A DNA stretch of 64,000 nucleotides from Saccharothrix sp. ST-888 (GCF_000955975.1 NZ_JYJF01000005.1:59114-123113), one strand, 5' to 3'; shown: positions 24,047-34,086, counted from the stretch's first letter. Translations and numbers: made by a program. The notes: a model not told the origin generated them from the letters alone.

Positions 24047-26371
24047 TCAGCCGGTCGGGGAGTCCGCCAGCTCCTGCCGGACCTGCCGGGCCGCAGCGAC
24101 CAGGTGCTCCAGGGAGTTACGGGTCTCGGGCCAACCCCGGGTCTTCAGGCCGCAGTCGGGGTTGACCCACAACCGCCCGGCCGGGATCGCGCCGAGTCCC
24201 TTCCGCAGCAGTGCCACCGCCTCCGCCGTGCTCGGCACGCGCGGCGAGTGGATGTCGTACACCCCCGGGCCGACCTCGCGCGGATAGCCGGCCCCAGCCA
24301 GCTCGTGGGCGACCTGCATGTGCGAACGGGCCGCCTCCAGGGAGATCACGTCCGCGTCCAACTCGTCGATGGCGACCATGATCTCGCCGAACTCGGCGTA
24401 GCACATGTGGGTGTGGATCTGGGTGTCCGCGCGCACCCCGGAGGTGGAGAGGCGGAAGGACTCGGTGGCCCAGTCGAGGTAGCCGGGCCGGTCGGCGGCG
24501 CGCAGCGGCAGGGTCTCGCGCAGCGCCGGTTCGTCGACCTGGATCACGGCCGCGCCCGCCGCCTCCAGGTCGGTGACCTCGTCGCGCAGGGCGAGGGCGA
24601 CCTGGCGGGCGGTGTCACCGATGGGCTGGTCGTCGCGGACGAAGGACCAGGCGAGCATGGTGACCGGGCCGGTGAGCATGCCCTTGACCGGACGGTCCGT
24701 CAGGTCCTGGGCGTAGCGGTACCAGTCCACGGTCATCGGGTGGGGCCGCGAGATGTCGCCCGCCAGCACCGGCGGGCGGACGTAGCGGGTGCCGTACGAC
24801 TGCACCCAGCCGTGCTGGGTGGCCAGGTAGCCGGTGAGCTGCTCGGCGAAGTACTGGACCATGTCGTTGCGTTCGGGCTCGCCGTGGACCAGGACGTCCA
24901 GGCCCGCCTTCTCCTGGTAGGCGATGACCTCGCGGACCTCGGCGCGCATCCGGTCCTGGTAGGTGCCGTCGTCGATGCGTCCGGCCCGCAGGTCGGCGCG
25001 GGCGGTGCGCAGTTCGGTGGTCTGCGGGAAGGAGCCGATGGTGGTGGTCGGCAGCAGCGGCAGGTCGAGCCGGGCGCGCTGGGCGACGGCCCGCTCGGGG
25101 TAGGCCTGGGCCCGGCGGGCGTCCTCGGCGGCGGTGGCGGCGGCCCTGGCCCGGACGGCCGGGTCGTGGGTGAGCGCGGACGCGGCGCGGGAGGCCAGGC
25201 CCGCGCGGTTGGCGGCGAGTTCGGCGCCGATCGCGAAGGTGCCCTCGCGCAAGCCGCGGGCCAGGGTGGTGATCTCGGTGGTCTTCTGCCGGGCGAAGGC
25301 GAGCCAGCGGGCGACCTGCGGGTCGAGGTCGCGTTCGGCGGTGGCGTCGAGCGGGACGTGCAGCAGGGAGCAGGACGCGGCGACGTCGACCCGGCCGGCC
25401 AGACCGAGCAGGGTGGCGAGGGTGGCCAGCGACTTCTCCAGGTCGTTGATCCAGATGTTGCGGCCGTCCACCACCCCGGCCACCAGCCGCTTGCCGGGCA
25501 GCCCGCCGACCGAGGCGAGGTCGGCGAGATTCGCCGCCCCGGGGCCGGTGAAGTCCAGGCCGACGCCCTCGATCGGGGCCTTGGCCAGCACCGGGAGCGC
25601 CTCGCCGGCCCGGTCGAAGTAGGTGGCGACCAGGATCTTGGGCCGGTCGGTGAGCACGCCGAGTTCACGGTAGACCCGGGCGGCGGTGTTCAGTTCGGCC
25701 TGCGTGCGGTCCTGGACCAGGGCGGGCTCGTCCAGCTGGACCCACTCCGCGCCCGCCGCGCGCAGGTCGGAGAGGAGTTCCGCGTAGACGGGCAGCAGGC
25801 GGTCGAGCAGGGTGACCGGTTGGAAGTCGGCAGCCACGCCGGGGGCGGGCTTGGCCAGCAGCAGATAGGTGAGCGGGCCGAGCAGCACCGGACGGGCGGT
25901 GTGGCCGAGGGCGACGGCCTCGCGGAGCTCGCCGACCAGTTTGGCGGGATTGGCCGCGAACACCGTGTCAGGGCCCAACTCCGGCACCAGATAGTGGTAG
26001 TTGGTGTCGAACCACTTGGTCATCTCCAGCGGTGCGGCCTCCTGGGTGCCGCGGGCCATCGCGAAGTAGCCGTCCAGCGGGTCGGCTTCGACGGCGGCCC
26101 GGTGCCGGGCCGGGATCGCGCCGAGGGCCACGGTGGCGTCCAGCACGTGGTCGTACAGCGAGAAGTCCCCGGCAGGGACCTCCCGGATGCCCGCGTCGGC
26201 CAGCCGCCGCCAGGTGTCACGGCGCAGCCCTGCGGCGGTGGCGTGCAGGGACTCGGCAGTGACCCGGCCCGCCCAGTAGCCCTCGATCGCCTTCTTCAGC
26301 TCCCGGCCGGCGCCCTGCCTGGGGTAGCCGTAGACGGTGGCCTGCGGGGTGGTGGTGGAACTCGTTGCCAC
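24047..26371 (-). CDS. metE: Cobalamin-independent methionine synthase MetE
   Basis: Protein of 774 residues, the usual MetE length. It transfers the methyl group of 5-methyltetrahydropteroyltri-glutamate to homocysteine without B12. The N-terminal half has [20 protein letters not shown]. The C-terminal barrel has [10 protein letters not shown], the zinc-ligand block HTHMCYAEF and the later ligand in [14 protein letters not shown] start with an AAGGAGAG site. A cobalamin riboswitch lies in its leader, so it should be switched off when B12 is plentiful and the B12-dependent enzyme MetH can be used. The upstream open frame runs into the riboswitch and is not coding. Confidence 0.96.
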   Translation of the reverse strand: MATSSTTTPQATVYGYPRQGAGRELKKAIEGYWAGRVTAESLHATAAGLRRDTWRRLADAGIREVPAGDFSLYDHVLDATVALGAIPARHRAAVEADPLDGYFAMARGTQEAAPLEMTKWFDTNYHYLVPELGPDTVFAANPAKLVGELREAVALGHTARPVLLGPLTYLLLAKPAPGVAADFQPVTLLDRLLPVYAELLSDLRAAGAEWVQLDEPALVQDRTQAELNTAARVYRELGVLTDRPKILVATYFDRAGEALPVLAKAPIEGVGLDFTGPGAANLADLASVGGLPGKRLVAGVVDGRNIWINDLEKSLATLATLLGLAGRVDVAASCSLLHVPLDATAERDLDPQVARWLAFARQKTTEITTLARGLREGTFAIGAELAANRAGLASRAASALTHDPAVRARAAATAAEDARRAQAYPERAVAQRARLDLPLLPTTTIGSFPQTTELRTARADLRAGRIDDGTYQDRMRAEVREVIAYQEKAGLDVLVHGEPERNDMVQYFAEQLTGYLATQHGWVQSYGTRYVRPPVLAGDISRPHPMTVDWYRYAQDLTDRPVKGMLTGPVTMLAWSFVRDDQPIGDTARQVALALRDEVTDLEAAGAAVIQVDEPALRETLPLRAADRPGYLDWATESFRLSTSGVRADTQIHTHMCYAEFGEIMVAIDELDADVISLEAARSHMQVAHELAGAGYPREVGPGVYDIHSPRVPSTAEAVALLRKGLGAIPAGRLWVNPDCGLKTRGWPETRNSLEHLVAAARQVRQELADSPTG

Positions 26372-26544
26372 GGAACTCTCCTTCGCGAGTCGCGGTGCGA
26401 TCCCGGGAGAGCACGGGGGCGCGAAGGAACGACAGTCGGGGCGCGGCACCATGCGTGTGCCCGCCCGCTCAGCCGACCTTCCCCCAGCCTTCGGCCGGGA
26501 GGTGCGCCCATCGAGGTCACCGAGATCACCGCATGCGGGGTGCA

Positions 26545-26765
26545 CGCGGGCAGCGGCAGGTCTTCGGACTCATGGGCACGTCGGACACCCGATGGCTGTC
26601 CGGCACCTACTGGCCGTCGCTTCCCGGACCCTGGTCGGGTCCAGTGCATGTGACGGCGGTCGTTCCCACTCACCGCTGCGGGGCAGTCCCGGATTCCCAC
26701 CGGGTTCCCTCTTGCGACGCACCTGCCTGGCTGGCAGGGCGAACCGACTGCGAGGCCCACCCTAG
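26545..26765 (-). promoter_or_regulatory. Cobalamin riboswitch controlling metE
   Basis: On the minus strand the RNA shows GGGAACCCGGTGGGAATCC, then GGGACTGCCCCGCAGCGGTGAG, a long variable P-arm region, and the closing GAGTCCGAAGACCTGCCG. These are conserved landmarks of class I (adenosylcobalamin) riboswitches. About 170 bases of leader separate it from the metE start and should hold the expression platform. Ends are approximate. Confidence 0.92.
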
Positions 26766-26960
26766 GCCCACGAGCACCCCGCTGTCAGTGATCGTCTGCA
26801 GATCGGACGGCGTTCCGGACGGACCGGTGGGACCGAGCGACCGCAGCTTTCCGGCCCACGGCGTCGACATGGGCCGGAAAGCCACTGCCCACGACCTTCA
26901 CGACACGTTAGTAATACTTCTACACCCACCGGCGCATGATCTGAGAGGGAGTCACCGCCC

Positions 26961-27326
26961 ATGACCCGTCTGCGTACCGCCTGTCTGGCCGTCGGCCTCG
27001 CCACCGCCGCCCTCGGCCTGGCGGTGTCCCCCGCCCAGGCTGCTCCCGGCGATGTCACCAATGTCTGCGCAAGCACGCTCACCCCGAGCGGATTCGTCGA
27101 CGTCCAGTGGTGGAACAGCTCCGGCTGCGGCTCCGGCTTCGAACCGAACATGAAGCAGATCAAGCAGCTCACCGGCCTCCCGGTCGGCACCGTGGTGAAC
27201 GCCTGCGCCTCGACCTACCAGCCTGCCGGCTGGGTCCAGGTGAGCTCGTACTACAGCAGCAGCTGCCGCTACTCGGCTGTCCCCAGCTTCAACAACAACG
27301 CCTGGCAGCTCAGGCGCGTCTCCTGA
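26961..27326 (+). CDS. Small secreted protein with an internal duplication
   Basis: Protein of 121 residues. A Sec signal peptide (MTRLRTACLAVGLATAALG to the AQA cleavage site) precedes a mature part of two similar units. Each begins N-(V/A)-CAST, followed by P-(S/A)-G-(F/W)-V, aromatic residues, Ser-rich turn, C. Four Cys in the mature part, two per unit, probably form disulphides. No known enzymatic motif. The gene lies alone, with a TAATAC-type -10 and a GAGAGGGAG site before the ATG. Function unknown; a cell-wall or extracellular binding role is conceivable. Confidence 0.8.
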   Translation: MTRLRTACLAVGLATAALGLAVSPAQAAPGDVTNVCASTLTPSGFVDVQWWNSSGCGSGFEPNMKQIKQLTGLPVGTVVNACASTYQPAGWVQVSSYYSSSCRYSAVPSFNNNAWQLRRVS

Positions 27327-27360
27327 ACCGGGCCCGCCCGGCCGGGGGGGCGGAGCGGTC

Positions 27361-28380
27361 CTAGCCGTCCCCCTTCAGCGGAGAGGGCTTCACGTTGGTG
27401 GCGGCGAGCGCGGGGCGGACCGCCTTGGCCAGCGTGACGGCATCGCCGACGGCCCAGATGTGGGTGAAGAACAGCCGCGGTTCGTCCGTCAACCCGTGGT
27501 TGTGGAGTTCGACGAGCTCGATCCCGCCTCGCCGCAGCGCCGTGAGCGCCTTCTGGACCTCGTCGGCGACCATGACGAGGTCTCCGCTCAGCGCGGCCCG
27601 CCCGCCTCCCAGCGGCTGGAAGTTGAAGGCCGAGGTGGCGCCCAGACCGGCGGGCAGGGCGTGGCCCTCGTCGATGATGGTCTCCCGGCGAACGAAGACA
27701 CTGGTATAGACCTCACCGCTGTTCGCGCCACTGGCACCCAGCGCGGCGTCGATGCCGGCCGTGTCCAGATCGAGGGGCTTGATCGCAGCGGGCGCGACCG
27801 GAGGCGGGGTACCGGTGCGATCGAGCGCCGTGCGCAGACCCTGGGCCAGCGACCCGGCGTCGTGGCCGTGCGCGCAGACGTGGGTCCACCAGAGGTCGGG
27901 GCTCTGCGTCGGCAGGTGCTTGTGGATGGCGGTCTGCGCGATGCCCTGGGCCTGCAGGGCGTCGGTCATGCCCTGCAACTCGCTCTCGGTCACCACCAGA
28001 TCACCCATCATCAGCGTGCCGCCGTCGCTGTACCGGGCGAAGGACACGTGCGAGCCCAGGGCCAGCCCCGGCGAGACGGTGACGCCGCGGGAGACGACGT
28101 TGAGGTCCCCGCGTGGGAACGGCGTGTGGTGGTAGGTCCCGCGGATCAGGGTGCCCGTCCGGCCCAGTGCCTGCACGACCTCCTTCCAGTCCGCCTCGCC
28201 GGTGGGCACCGGCTTGTACGGTTCCGCCTTGCCCACGTCGTCGGCCGTGGTCCGCGAGGAGCACGCGGTGGCCGCCCCGAGGCCGGCCAGCATCGGCACC
28301 AGCCCGGCCGCGCCCAACAGCCGCCGGCGCGCCACACCGGCCCGCGCACGGCCCTCCTGATACCCCTGTCCAGTCGTCAC
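27361..28380 (-). CDS. DUF1259 lipoprotein (LppY/LpqO family)
   Basis: Protein of 339 residues, exported. A Tat-like ARRRLLGAAG and a lipobox ending ATAC-S give an anchored lipoprotein. The mature part holds two related DUF1259 halves. The first has GTLIRGTYHHTPFPRGDL, HVSFARYSDGGTLMMGDLVV and HLPTQSPDLWWTHVCAHG. The second repeats FNFQPLGGGRAALSGDLVM and LHNHGLTDEPRLFFTHIWA. The conserved His suggest metal binding, but function is not known to me. Start GTG 28380 has GGAGG seven bases ahead; other in-frame GTGs are too close to it. Convergent with the small secreted protein. Confidence 0.85.
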   Translation of the reverse strand: MTTGQGYQEGRARAGVARRRLLGAAGLVPMLAGLGAATACSSRTTADDVGKAEPYKPVPTGEADWKEVVQALGRTGTLIRGTYHHTPFPRGDLNVVSRGVTVSPGLALGSHVSFARYSDGGTLMMGDLVVTESELQGMTDALQAQGIAQTAIHKHLPTQSPDLWWTHVCAHGHDAGSLAQGLRTALDRTGTPPPVAPAAIKPLDLDTAGIDAALGASGANSGEVYTSVFVRRETIIDEGHALPAGLGATSAFNFQPLGGGRAALSGDLVMVADEVQKALTALRRGGIELVELHNHGLTDEPRLFFTHIWAVGDAVTLAKAVRPALAATNVKPSPLKGDG

Positions 28381-28574
28381 ACGCACACCTCCAGGGCCCG
28401 ATGCAAACACAGGAACGGGCTCCGGCGTCGTAGCCACGGCGCGCCGGGGACCGGTGATCAACCGGATCGGTCGGCAGGGTGCCGACCGGGCGTCGGCGGG
28501 CACCGCCGGGATCGGCCGCCGAGTGGGGCCGACCCCGGCTGTGCCCGCCGGTGTCCTGAGTGGTGCCTCGGTCG

Positions 28575-29630
28575 TCAGTCCTGTGGCGCCGTCCAGGTGC
28601 CCAGGGAGATCTCGGCGGTGATGCCCGGGCCGAAGCCGGCCATCAGCCCCTGGTGGCCGTCAAGGGCCGACTGTTCGTCGAACATCCGGGCCAGGGCGTC
28701 GAGCACGACCGCGCTGGCGATGTTGCCGTACTCGGTGAGCGTCGCCCGGCTGAACCGGAAGGCCTCGGGCGGCACTTCGAGGAAGTGGCTCAGGTCGTCC
28801 AGGATCCGAGGACCGCCCGCGTGGACGATGTAGAAGTCGAGCTTGCCCACGTTCCACTGGTGTTCCTCCGCCACCGCGCGCAGGGCCGGGCTGAGGGGCT
28901 CCATCGTCCCCGGGACCCGCTTGTCGAGCTGGAAGTGGAAACCGGTGGAGCGGACCGCGTAGGAGATCCAGTCCTCGGTGTGCGGGATGAGGTACGACGC
29001 GTTGCGCTCCAGCCGGATCCCGGTGCCGCCCTCCGCCCGGACCACCGCGGCGGCGATCCCGTCGCCGAACAGGCCGTTGGAGAGCAGCGATCCCACGCCC
29101 AGATCGGTGGGCTGGTAGCACAGCGAGCAGAACTCGCAGGCCACGATCAGTACGTTGGCGTCGGGGTACGCGGTGCAGAAGTCGTGGGCCCGGTTGACGG
29201 CGGCACCGCCCGCCGCACAGCCGAGTTGGGCGATCGGCAGCTGCCGGGTCTCCGACCGGAAACCCATCTCGTTGATCAGCCAGGCCGTCAGCGACGGCAT
29301 CATGAAGCCGGTACAGGACACATATATGATCAAGTCGATCTGCTGCGGCTCCAGTTCGGCCTGGTCCAGTGCCCGGGACACCACCGCCGGGACGCGGGCC
29401 TTGGACTCCGCCTCGTAGACGGCGCTCCGGGCATCCAGCCCCGGGTGTTTCAGGACCGTCTCGATGGGTTGGATCAGATGCCGTTTCCGTACTCCGGTGT
29501 GCTCGATCAGACGCAGCGCCAGGTCCAGTTGCGGATGGTCGCGGTGCAGTCTCCGGGCCAGTTCGAGGGTGTCCTCGTTGGTGATGATGTGGTCGGGGAC
29601 GGCTATCGCCGGTTTGCACAGAACTGCCAT
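28575..29630 (-). CDS. rppA: 1,3,6,8-Tetrahydroxynaphthalene synthase RppA (type III polyketide synthase)
   Basis: Protein of 351 residues, nearly the full RppA template: N-terminal MAVLCKPAIAVPDHIIT, catalytic Cys in AQLGCAAGG, His in YIVHAGGPRILDD, Asn in LTEYGNIASAV, and AGFGPGITAE at the end. RppA condenses five malonyl-CoA to tetrahydroxynaphthalene, which oxidises to flaviolin and polymerises to brown melanin-like pigment. The ATG has GGAGGAG. The CYP158-type P450 gene is 337 bases upstream on the same strand, the same pair as in S. coelicolor, though here a hairpin lies between them and rppA may have its own promoter. Confidence 0.96.
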   Translation of the reverse strand: MAVLCKPAIAVPDHIITNEDTLELARRLHRDHPQLDLALRLIEHTGVRKRHLIQPIETVLKHPGLDARSAVYEAESKARVPAVVSRALDQAELEPQQIDLIIYVSCTGFMMPSLTAWLINEMGFRSETRQLPIAQLGCAAGGAAVNRAHDFCTAYPDANVLIVACEFCSLCYQPTDLGVGSLLSNGLFGDGIAAAVVRAEGGTGIRLERNASYLIPHTEDWISYAVRSTGFHFQLDKRVPGTMEPLSPALRAVAEEHQWNVGKLDFYIVHAGGPRILDDLSHFLEVPPEAFRFSRATLTEYGNIASAVVLDALARMFDEQSALDGHQGLMAGFGPGITAEISLGTWTAPQD

Positions 29631-29892
29631 GGGATCTCCTCCTGACACACGGTGGTCCCGGTGCGACCCTGTCAGGGTCCGGGATTCACCAGTCGGCGGC
29701 AGCCGCTGCGGGCCGGACGCGCGGAGGTGGCGCGGCGGGGGTCTCGTGAGAGGGGAGCAGACGGGCAGACCGTTGAGGATCGGGTGCTCGCTGTGCGGGC
29801 GGACGCGCCGCTCGCGAGTCGGTTCTGGCCAGCTCAGCCCAATGTACGGGAGGCGGCCCACCCCCGCATGTCGACCCATGGCTCCCGGCTGC

Positions 29893-29925
29893 GCCGACCC
29901 GGCCGGGGCAACCGGCCGGGTCGGC
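29893..29925 (-). terminator. Hairpin after the P450 gene
   Basis: A perfect 14-bp stem (29893-29906 with 29912-29925) and a 5-base loop, 43 bases beyond the P450 stop. It separates the P450 from rppA. The rest of 29631-29967 contains no gene and presumably holds the rppA promoter. Confidence 0.75.
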
Positions 29926-29967
29926 GTCAGCTGCGGAGCGTCCTGTGCGCGGCGGCGGAGCCGACCG

Positions 29968-31173
29968 TCACCAGGCCACCGGCAGGGCGAGCGGATAGCG
30001 CCAGATCGACGAGGTGTTCCACTGCACCTCTTCGGCGGGCTTTGCCAGCGTGAGCCGGGGGAAGCGCTCCAGGAGCATGCCGAGGGCGACTTCGAGCTCG
30101 GTGGCGGCGAGCGGTGCGCCGAGACAGTGGTGCCCGCCCCAGCCGAAGGTCATGTGCGAGGGGGTGGTGCGGTCCAGATCCAGCTCGTCGGGCCGGTCGA
30201 ACTTGCGGCCGTCGCGGTTGGCCGTCAGGTAGGAGACGTGCACGATGTCGCCCGCGCGGATCTTCACCCCGCTCAGCTCGACGTCCTCGGTGGCCACCCG
30301 CGGGATGCCGACACCCTTGCGGAAGGGGATGAAGCGCAGCAGCTCGTTGATCGCCTGCGGGAGCAGCTCGGGCGTCTCGCGCAGCCGGGCGAGCACGTCG
30401 GGCCGGGTGAGCAGGGTGTAGGCGAGGTTCCCGATCTCGTACGTCGTGGTGTCCTGACCGGTGATCAGCAGGACCATGGCCATCACGGTCAGTTCCTGCT
30501 CGTCGAGGATCTCCGCTCCGTCCCGGGCCGTCGCCAGTGCGCTGATCAGATCCTCACCGGGGTTCCTGCGCCGCTGCGCCGTCAGCTCGGCGAAGTACGC
30601 GCGCAGGTCGGCCTTGGCCCGTACCGCGTCGGCCCGGTTGTCCGCGCCGACGTCCATCATCGTCCGGGCGTGGGCGCGCAGCTGCGAGCGGTCGGCGTCG
30701 GGGATCTCCAGGACCTCGCAGATCGTGATCAGGGGCAGCGGTCCGGCCAGGTGCTCCATCAGATCGGCCGGGGTGCCGTGCTCCGCCATCCGGTCCAGCA
30801 GCTCGCCCACCACATGCCGGGTCCGCAGCTGCATACGCTCGATGTGGGCGGGTGCGAAGCCCTTGGACACCAGGCTCCGCAGCCGGCTGCTGGCCGGCGG
30901 GTCCATCACGTTGATCGCCTCGGCCTGGACGATCGGCTCGGGGGTCATCCGCGGGAAGTCGCGGCCGATGACGGCGCTCCGGCTGAAACGCCGGTCGGTC
31001 GTCACCGTGCGTACATCGTCGTAGCCGGTGACCAGCCAGGCCTCACCCTCGCCGTAGGGCAGACGGATGCGGGCGACTGGTTCGTCGTTCAGAAGCTGCC
31101 TGAGTGTCGGGTCGAAATCGAGGGCCTCCGCGAAGTCGAAGGGGCAGTTTCGAGCGCTGGAGCCGGTGGGCAT
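29968..31173 (-). CDS. Cytochrome P450, CYP158 (biflaviolin synthase) type
   Basis: Protein of 401 residues. It has the haem-ligand loop FGWGGHHCLGAPLA, the I-helix LLITGQDTTTYE, and the K-helix region NELLRFIPFRKGVGIPR. Opening residues FDPTLRQLLNDEPVARIRLP and GEAWLVTGYDDVR match CYP158A2, which couples two or three flaviolin molecules into pigments. Next to rppA this is the expected tailoring enzyme. I started at the ATG with GGAGATCC before it, as CYP158 proteins are about 400 residues; 40 in-frame residues upstream are not conserved. Redox partners are not encoded nearby. Confidence 0.92.
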   Translation of the reverse strand: MPTGSSARNCPFDFAEALDFDPTLRQLLNDEPVARIRLPYGEGEAWLVTGYDDVRTVTTDRRFSRSAVIGRDFPRMTPEPIVQAEAINVMDPPASSRLRSLVSKGFAPAHIERMQLRTRHVVGELLDRMAEHGTPADLMEHLAGPLPLITICEVLEIPDADRSQLRAHARTMMDVGADNRADAVRAKADLRAYFAELTAQRRRNPGEDLISALATARDGAEILDEQELTVMAMVLLITGQDTTTYEIGNLAYTLLTRPDVLARLRETPELLPQAINELLRFIPFRKGVGIPRVATEDVELSGVKIRAGDIVHVSYLTANRDGRKFDRPDELDLDRTTPSHMTFGWGGHHCLGAPLAATELEVALGMLLERFPRLTLAKPAEEVQWNTSSIWRYPLALPVAW

Positions 31174-31628
31174 ACGGATCTCCGGGTCTGGGCGGTGGGG
31201 GCTGGATCGGAGCCCGGCGGGGTGGACGGGACACCGGTACCCGATCGGCCGTCGGCGCACACCGGACGGGGCCCGGATGCGCCGGTAATTCATCCGAGCC
31301 GATCAGTGCACCGGCGACCACCGCACCGCGCGGGTCGGACCGGGCGCCCGGGAGGGCGATGCGACGGTGGTACGCACAGGCGTGAGGTCGTCACGATGAG
31401 CCCCGGTCGACGGCGTGGAGCGGGCGCCCTGTCAACCCGTTCGAAATCTCCGCCCGCCGTCGGAAACCACCCCGAGGAGGGTTCGGCACGACCCCCAGAC
31501 GGCGTGCCCCTGACGGACCCCATGCGCGCCCTCGTCGACCCTGGTACGGGCGCGGACCGGCGAACCGACAGCCCCGCCGGGAAGGTGATTTCGGCGGGGA
31601 CGGGGGCAGGGCGGGTGGACCCGCCACC
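31174..31628. other. Intergenic region, no gene seen
   Basis: This 455-bp stretch lies between the P450 start and the alcohol dehydrogenase stop, both on the minus strand. It should contain the P450 promoter. I see no conserved frame or clear RNA element. Confidence 0.6.
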
Positions 31629-32651
31629 TCAGCCGGTGGTGAGCACCATCCGGAAGCGGGCGGCACCGGAGAGCATCTTCCGGTACGCCTCGGTGGTCTG
31701 GTCGAGCGGCATGATCTCGGTCATCGGGCGGATCCCGTGCAGGGCGCTGAACGCCAGGGTGTCCTGCACGTCCTGCGCGGTACCGGCCGGGTGGCCGCGG
31801 ACGATCCTGCCGCGCATCAGCAGCGTGCCCGGGCTGATTGCCATCGGCTCGGCGGCCGCACCGATGACCACCAGCTCGCCGCGGTGGGACAGCCCGTCGA
31901 CGGTCGCCGTGATGGCCTCGGAGTTGGCGGCGGTGGCCAGGACGACCTTGGCGCCGCCGAGGGCCTGCAACGCGTCCGCGACACCGGTGCCCGCCGTGCT
32001 GTCGATGTAGTGGTGCGCACCGAGCTCCCCGGCGAAGTCCGCCTTGTCGACGCCACGCGCGATGGCCACGGTCTCGAAGCCCATCGCGGCCGCGTACATC
32101 ACCCCCAGGTGGCCCAGGCCACCGATACCGAGTACCGCGACCAGGTCGCCCGGCCGTGCGGAGCTGCGCCGCAGCCCGTTGAACACGGTCACCCCCGCGC
32201 AGGCCATCGGGCCCGCCTCGGTCGCGGCCAGCCCATCGGGGATCCGGGCCAGGGCACCGCTCGGCACGATCACCGCCTCGGCGAAGCCGCCGTCGTACGA
32301 CCATCCGGGGACCTGGAGGTTCTCGCACACGATGAAGTCGCCCTGCCGGCAGGGCGTGCAGTGGCCGCAGCTTCCGCCGAACCAGCCGACCGCCACCCGG
32401 TCTCCCACCTGCCACACGTTCTGCGTTCCCTCACCGAGCTCCTCGATGCGCCCGGCGATCTCGTGCCCGGGAACCACGGGGAACCGGACGCCCGGCAGCG
32501 CGGCGTCGACGAAGAGGGAGTCACTGTGACAGATCCCGCAGGCCTCCACGGCAACCCGTACGTGGCCGGGGCCCGGCTGCGCCACCTCACGCTCGACGAT
32601 CTCGAACGGCTCACCGGCAGCGGCCACCTGGGCAACTCGATAAGTGCTCAT
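31629..32651 (-). CDS. Zinc-dependent alcohol dehydrogenase (MDR family)
   Basis: Protein of 340 residues. Catalytic zinc ligands: Cys in EACGICHSD and the PGHEIAGRI His-Glu pair. Structural zinc: four Cys in CGHCTPCRQGDFIVC. Rossmann cofactor site LGIGGLGHLGV. It oxidises an alcohol or reduces an aldehyde with NAD(P). The fold order (GroES-like then Rossmann) is complete. The ATG follows GGGAGAA. No co-transcribed neighbour, so the physiological substrate cannot be inferred. Confidence 0.92.
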   Translation of the reverse strand: MSTYRVAQVAAAGEPFEIVEREVAQPGPGHVRVAVEACGICHSDSLFVDAALPGVRFPVVPGHEIAGRIEELGEGTQNVWQVGDRVAVGWFGGSCGHCTPCRQGDFIVCENLQVPGWSYDGGFAEAVIVPSGALARIPDGLAATEAGPMACAGVTVFNGLRRSSARPGDLVAVLGIGGLGHLGVMYAAAMGFETVAIARGVDKADFAGELGAHHYIDSTAGTGVADALQALGGAKVVLATAANSEAITATVDGLSHRGELVVIGAAAEPMAISPGTLLMRGRIVRGHPAGTAQDVQDTLAFSALHGIRPMTEIMPLDQTTEAYRKMLSGAARFRMVLTTG

Positions 32652-32802
32652 CTGGACTTCTCCCAAGTACTGGCGTGACGGGCTCCCGGCACCAGCAGAC
32701 CAGCTCCGATCCGATCCCGCGCGCCGAGGCCGAACGCGCGAACCCCCGCTCTCGAAACCACGGCATCAGTGCCTCGGGCAAGGTCGTCAACGCCCGCCGC
32801 CC

Positions 32803-33189
32803 CTACGTCCCGGCCGCCTGACGGACCGTACAGACCCCAGCCGCCGGGGTGTCGCGGAGGTGGCATGCGGCCAGAATGAACCAGTTGTACGGCTTCCTGC
32901 TCCGCTCGCGGAACTGCGCCCGTTCTTCCCCGTCGAGGGCCTCGTACTGGTGCTCTTTCCAGGGGGTGTCGAGCCTTCCCTCGCCGAAGACCTGCTCGGG
33001 CCGGGCACCGGGGTAGTGGGCGAGGTCGTGAAGCTCGTTCGCCAGGCCCCGGTAGCCGTCGTCGATCTCGACTATCGCCTTGGGGTGGAGCCGGAGTTGC
33101 CCGGCGACGCCCTCGGTGCACATCGCGGTCTGGTCGTGCATCCGACCCGGCCCCCGCCTGACGTTGCCGCGCGCCACCGTGCCGCTCAT
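32803..33189 (-). pseudogene. Chimeric remnant: IS5-type transposase fragment joined to an unrelated tail
   Basis: An open frame of 128 codons. The first part, at about 33025-33141, reads HDQTAMCTEGVAGQL followed by DDGYRGLANELHD, which is the DDE-region core of IS5-family (DDE_Tnp_4 like) transposases found throughout Streptomyces. The second part (WKEHQYEALDGEERAQFRERSRKPYNW) is not transposase and comes from some other protein I do not recognise. The join suggests deletion after insertion. Further upstream on this strand, around 33220-33330, another broken frame ends AVPRAHLDDLIEELADS, so the whole 32.8-33.4 kb stretch is gene debris. Confidence 0.6.
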
Positions 33190-33396
33190 CGAGCGCTGAT
33201 TCCTGCCGAACCGGTCAGGAGTCTGCCAACTCTTCGATCAAATCGTCGAGATGTGCACGCGGGACGGCGCAGAAGCCAGGATGGGCCAAGGCCGCACGGG
33301 CCCATTTCTTGGTCACGCTCGAAGAACCTGTGCGGCCGTCGTCACGTCACGGCCCTGGCCGAGCGGCATCGTGGACCGCGTCCTGAACGTCGTCGC

Positions 33397-34086
33397 CTAC
33401 CAGGGGATTGGGCCCGCCGCGTCGAAGTAGCCGCCGGTCGGGCCGTCCGGCCCCAGCTGAGCCATCCGAACGATGATCTCGGCGCCCTGCTCGACGGTCT
33501 GCGTGCCCTCGTGCCGGTTCAGGTCCGTCGCGGTGTAGCCGGGCTCCACGGCGTTGATCCGCATCCGCGGGAACGCCTTGGCGAACTGCACGGTGAGCAT
33601 GTTGACCGCGGTCTTGGAGGCCGGGTAGGCGACCCCCGGGTACCCCTTGCCGGCCTGGGCCAGCGAGGCGGTGCCGCTGCTGACATTGACCACCACCGGG
33701 GCGGCGGAGCGTTCCAGCAGCGGCAGGAAGGCGTGGGTCGCCCGGACCAGGCCGAAGACGTTGGTCTCGAACACCTCCCGCATCACGTCGGCGGTCAGCT
33801 CCGCGGCGCCGATGATGTCGCCCCCCGGTGACCGCACCTCGATTCCGGCGTTGTTGACCAGGACGTCCAGGCCACCAGCGGCCTCAATGGTGGCGACCGC
33901 GGCGGCGACCGACGCGTCGTCGGTGACATCGAGGTGTACGAACCGGGCGCCGAGCTCGGACGCGGCAGCCGTGCCCCGGGCGGTGTTGCGCGCTCCCAGG
34001 TAGACGGTGTGCCCCTCGGCGAGCAGGCGGCGGGCGGTCTCGTGGCCGAGGCCCTTGTTGGCCCCGGTGATTAAGGTTGTCGTCAT
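33397..34086 (-). CDS. Short-chain dehydrogenase/reductase
   Basis: Protein of 229 residues. NADP site TGANKGLGHET, NNAGI motif, Ser in VNVSSGTAS, Tyr and Lys in YPASKTA. The C-terminal PGYTATDLN and TVEQGAEIIVRMA are typical of carbonyl-reductase-like SDRs in actinobacteria. The gene looks intact and lies between two transposase remnants of opposite strand, so it may have been carried or trapped by the element. Substrate unknown; NADPH is the likely cofactor given GARNTARG after the second strand. Confidence 0.88.
   Translation of the reverse strand: MTTTLITGANKGLGHETARRLLAEGHTVYLGARNTARGTAAASELGARFVHLDVTDDASVAAAVATIEAAGGLDVLVNNAGIEVRSPGGDIIGAAELTADVMREVFETNVFGLVRATHAFLPLLERSAAPVVVNVSSGTASLAQAGKGYPGVAYPASKTAVNMLTVQFAKAFPRMRINAVEPGYTATDLNRHEGTQTVEQGAEIIVRMAQLGPDGPTGGYFDAAGPIPW

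Noticed and set aside
24047..26653. Long plus-strand open frame across metE (919 codons)
   Set aside because: Shadow of metE running into the riboswitch; no recognisable protein pattern.
33220..33396. Minus-strand frame ending AVPRAHLDDLIEELADS as a gene
   Set aside because: No start codon with a ribosome site and no recognisable domain; treated as debris beside the transposase remnant.
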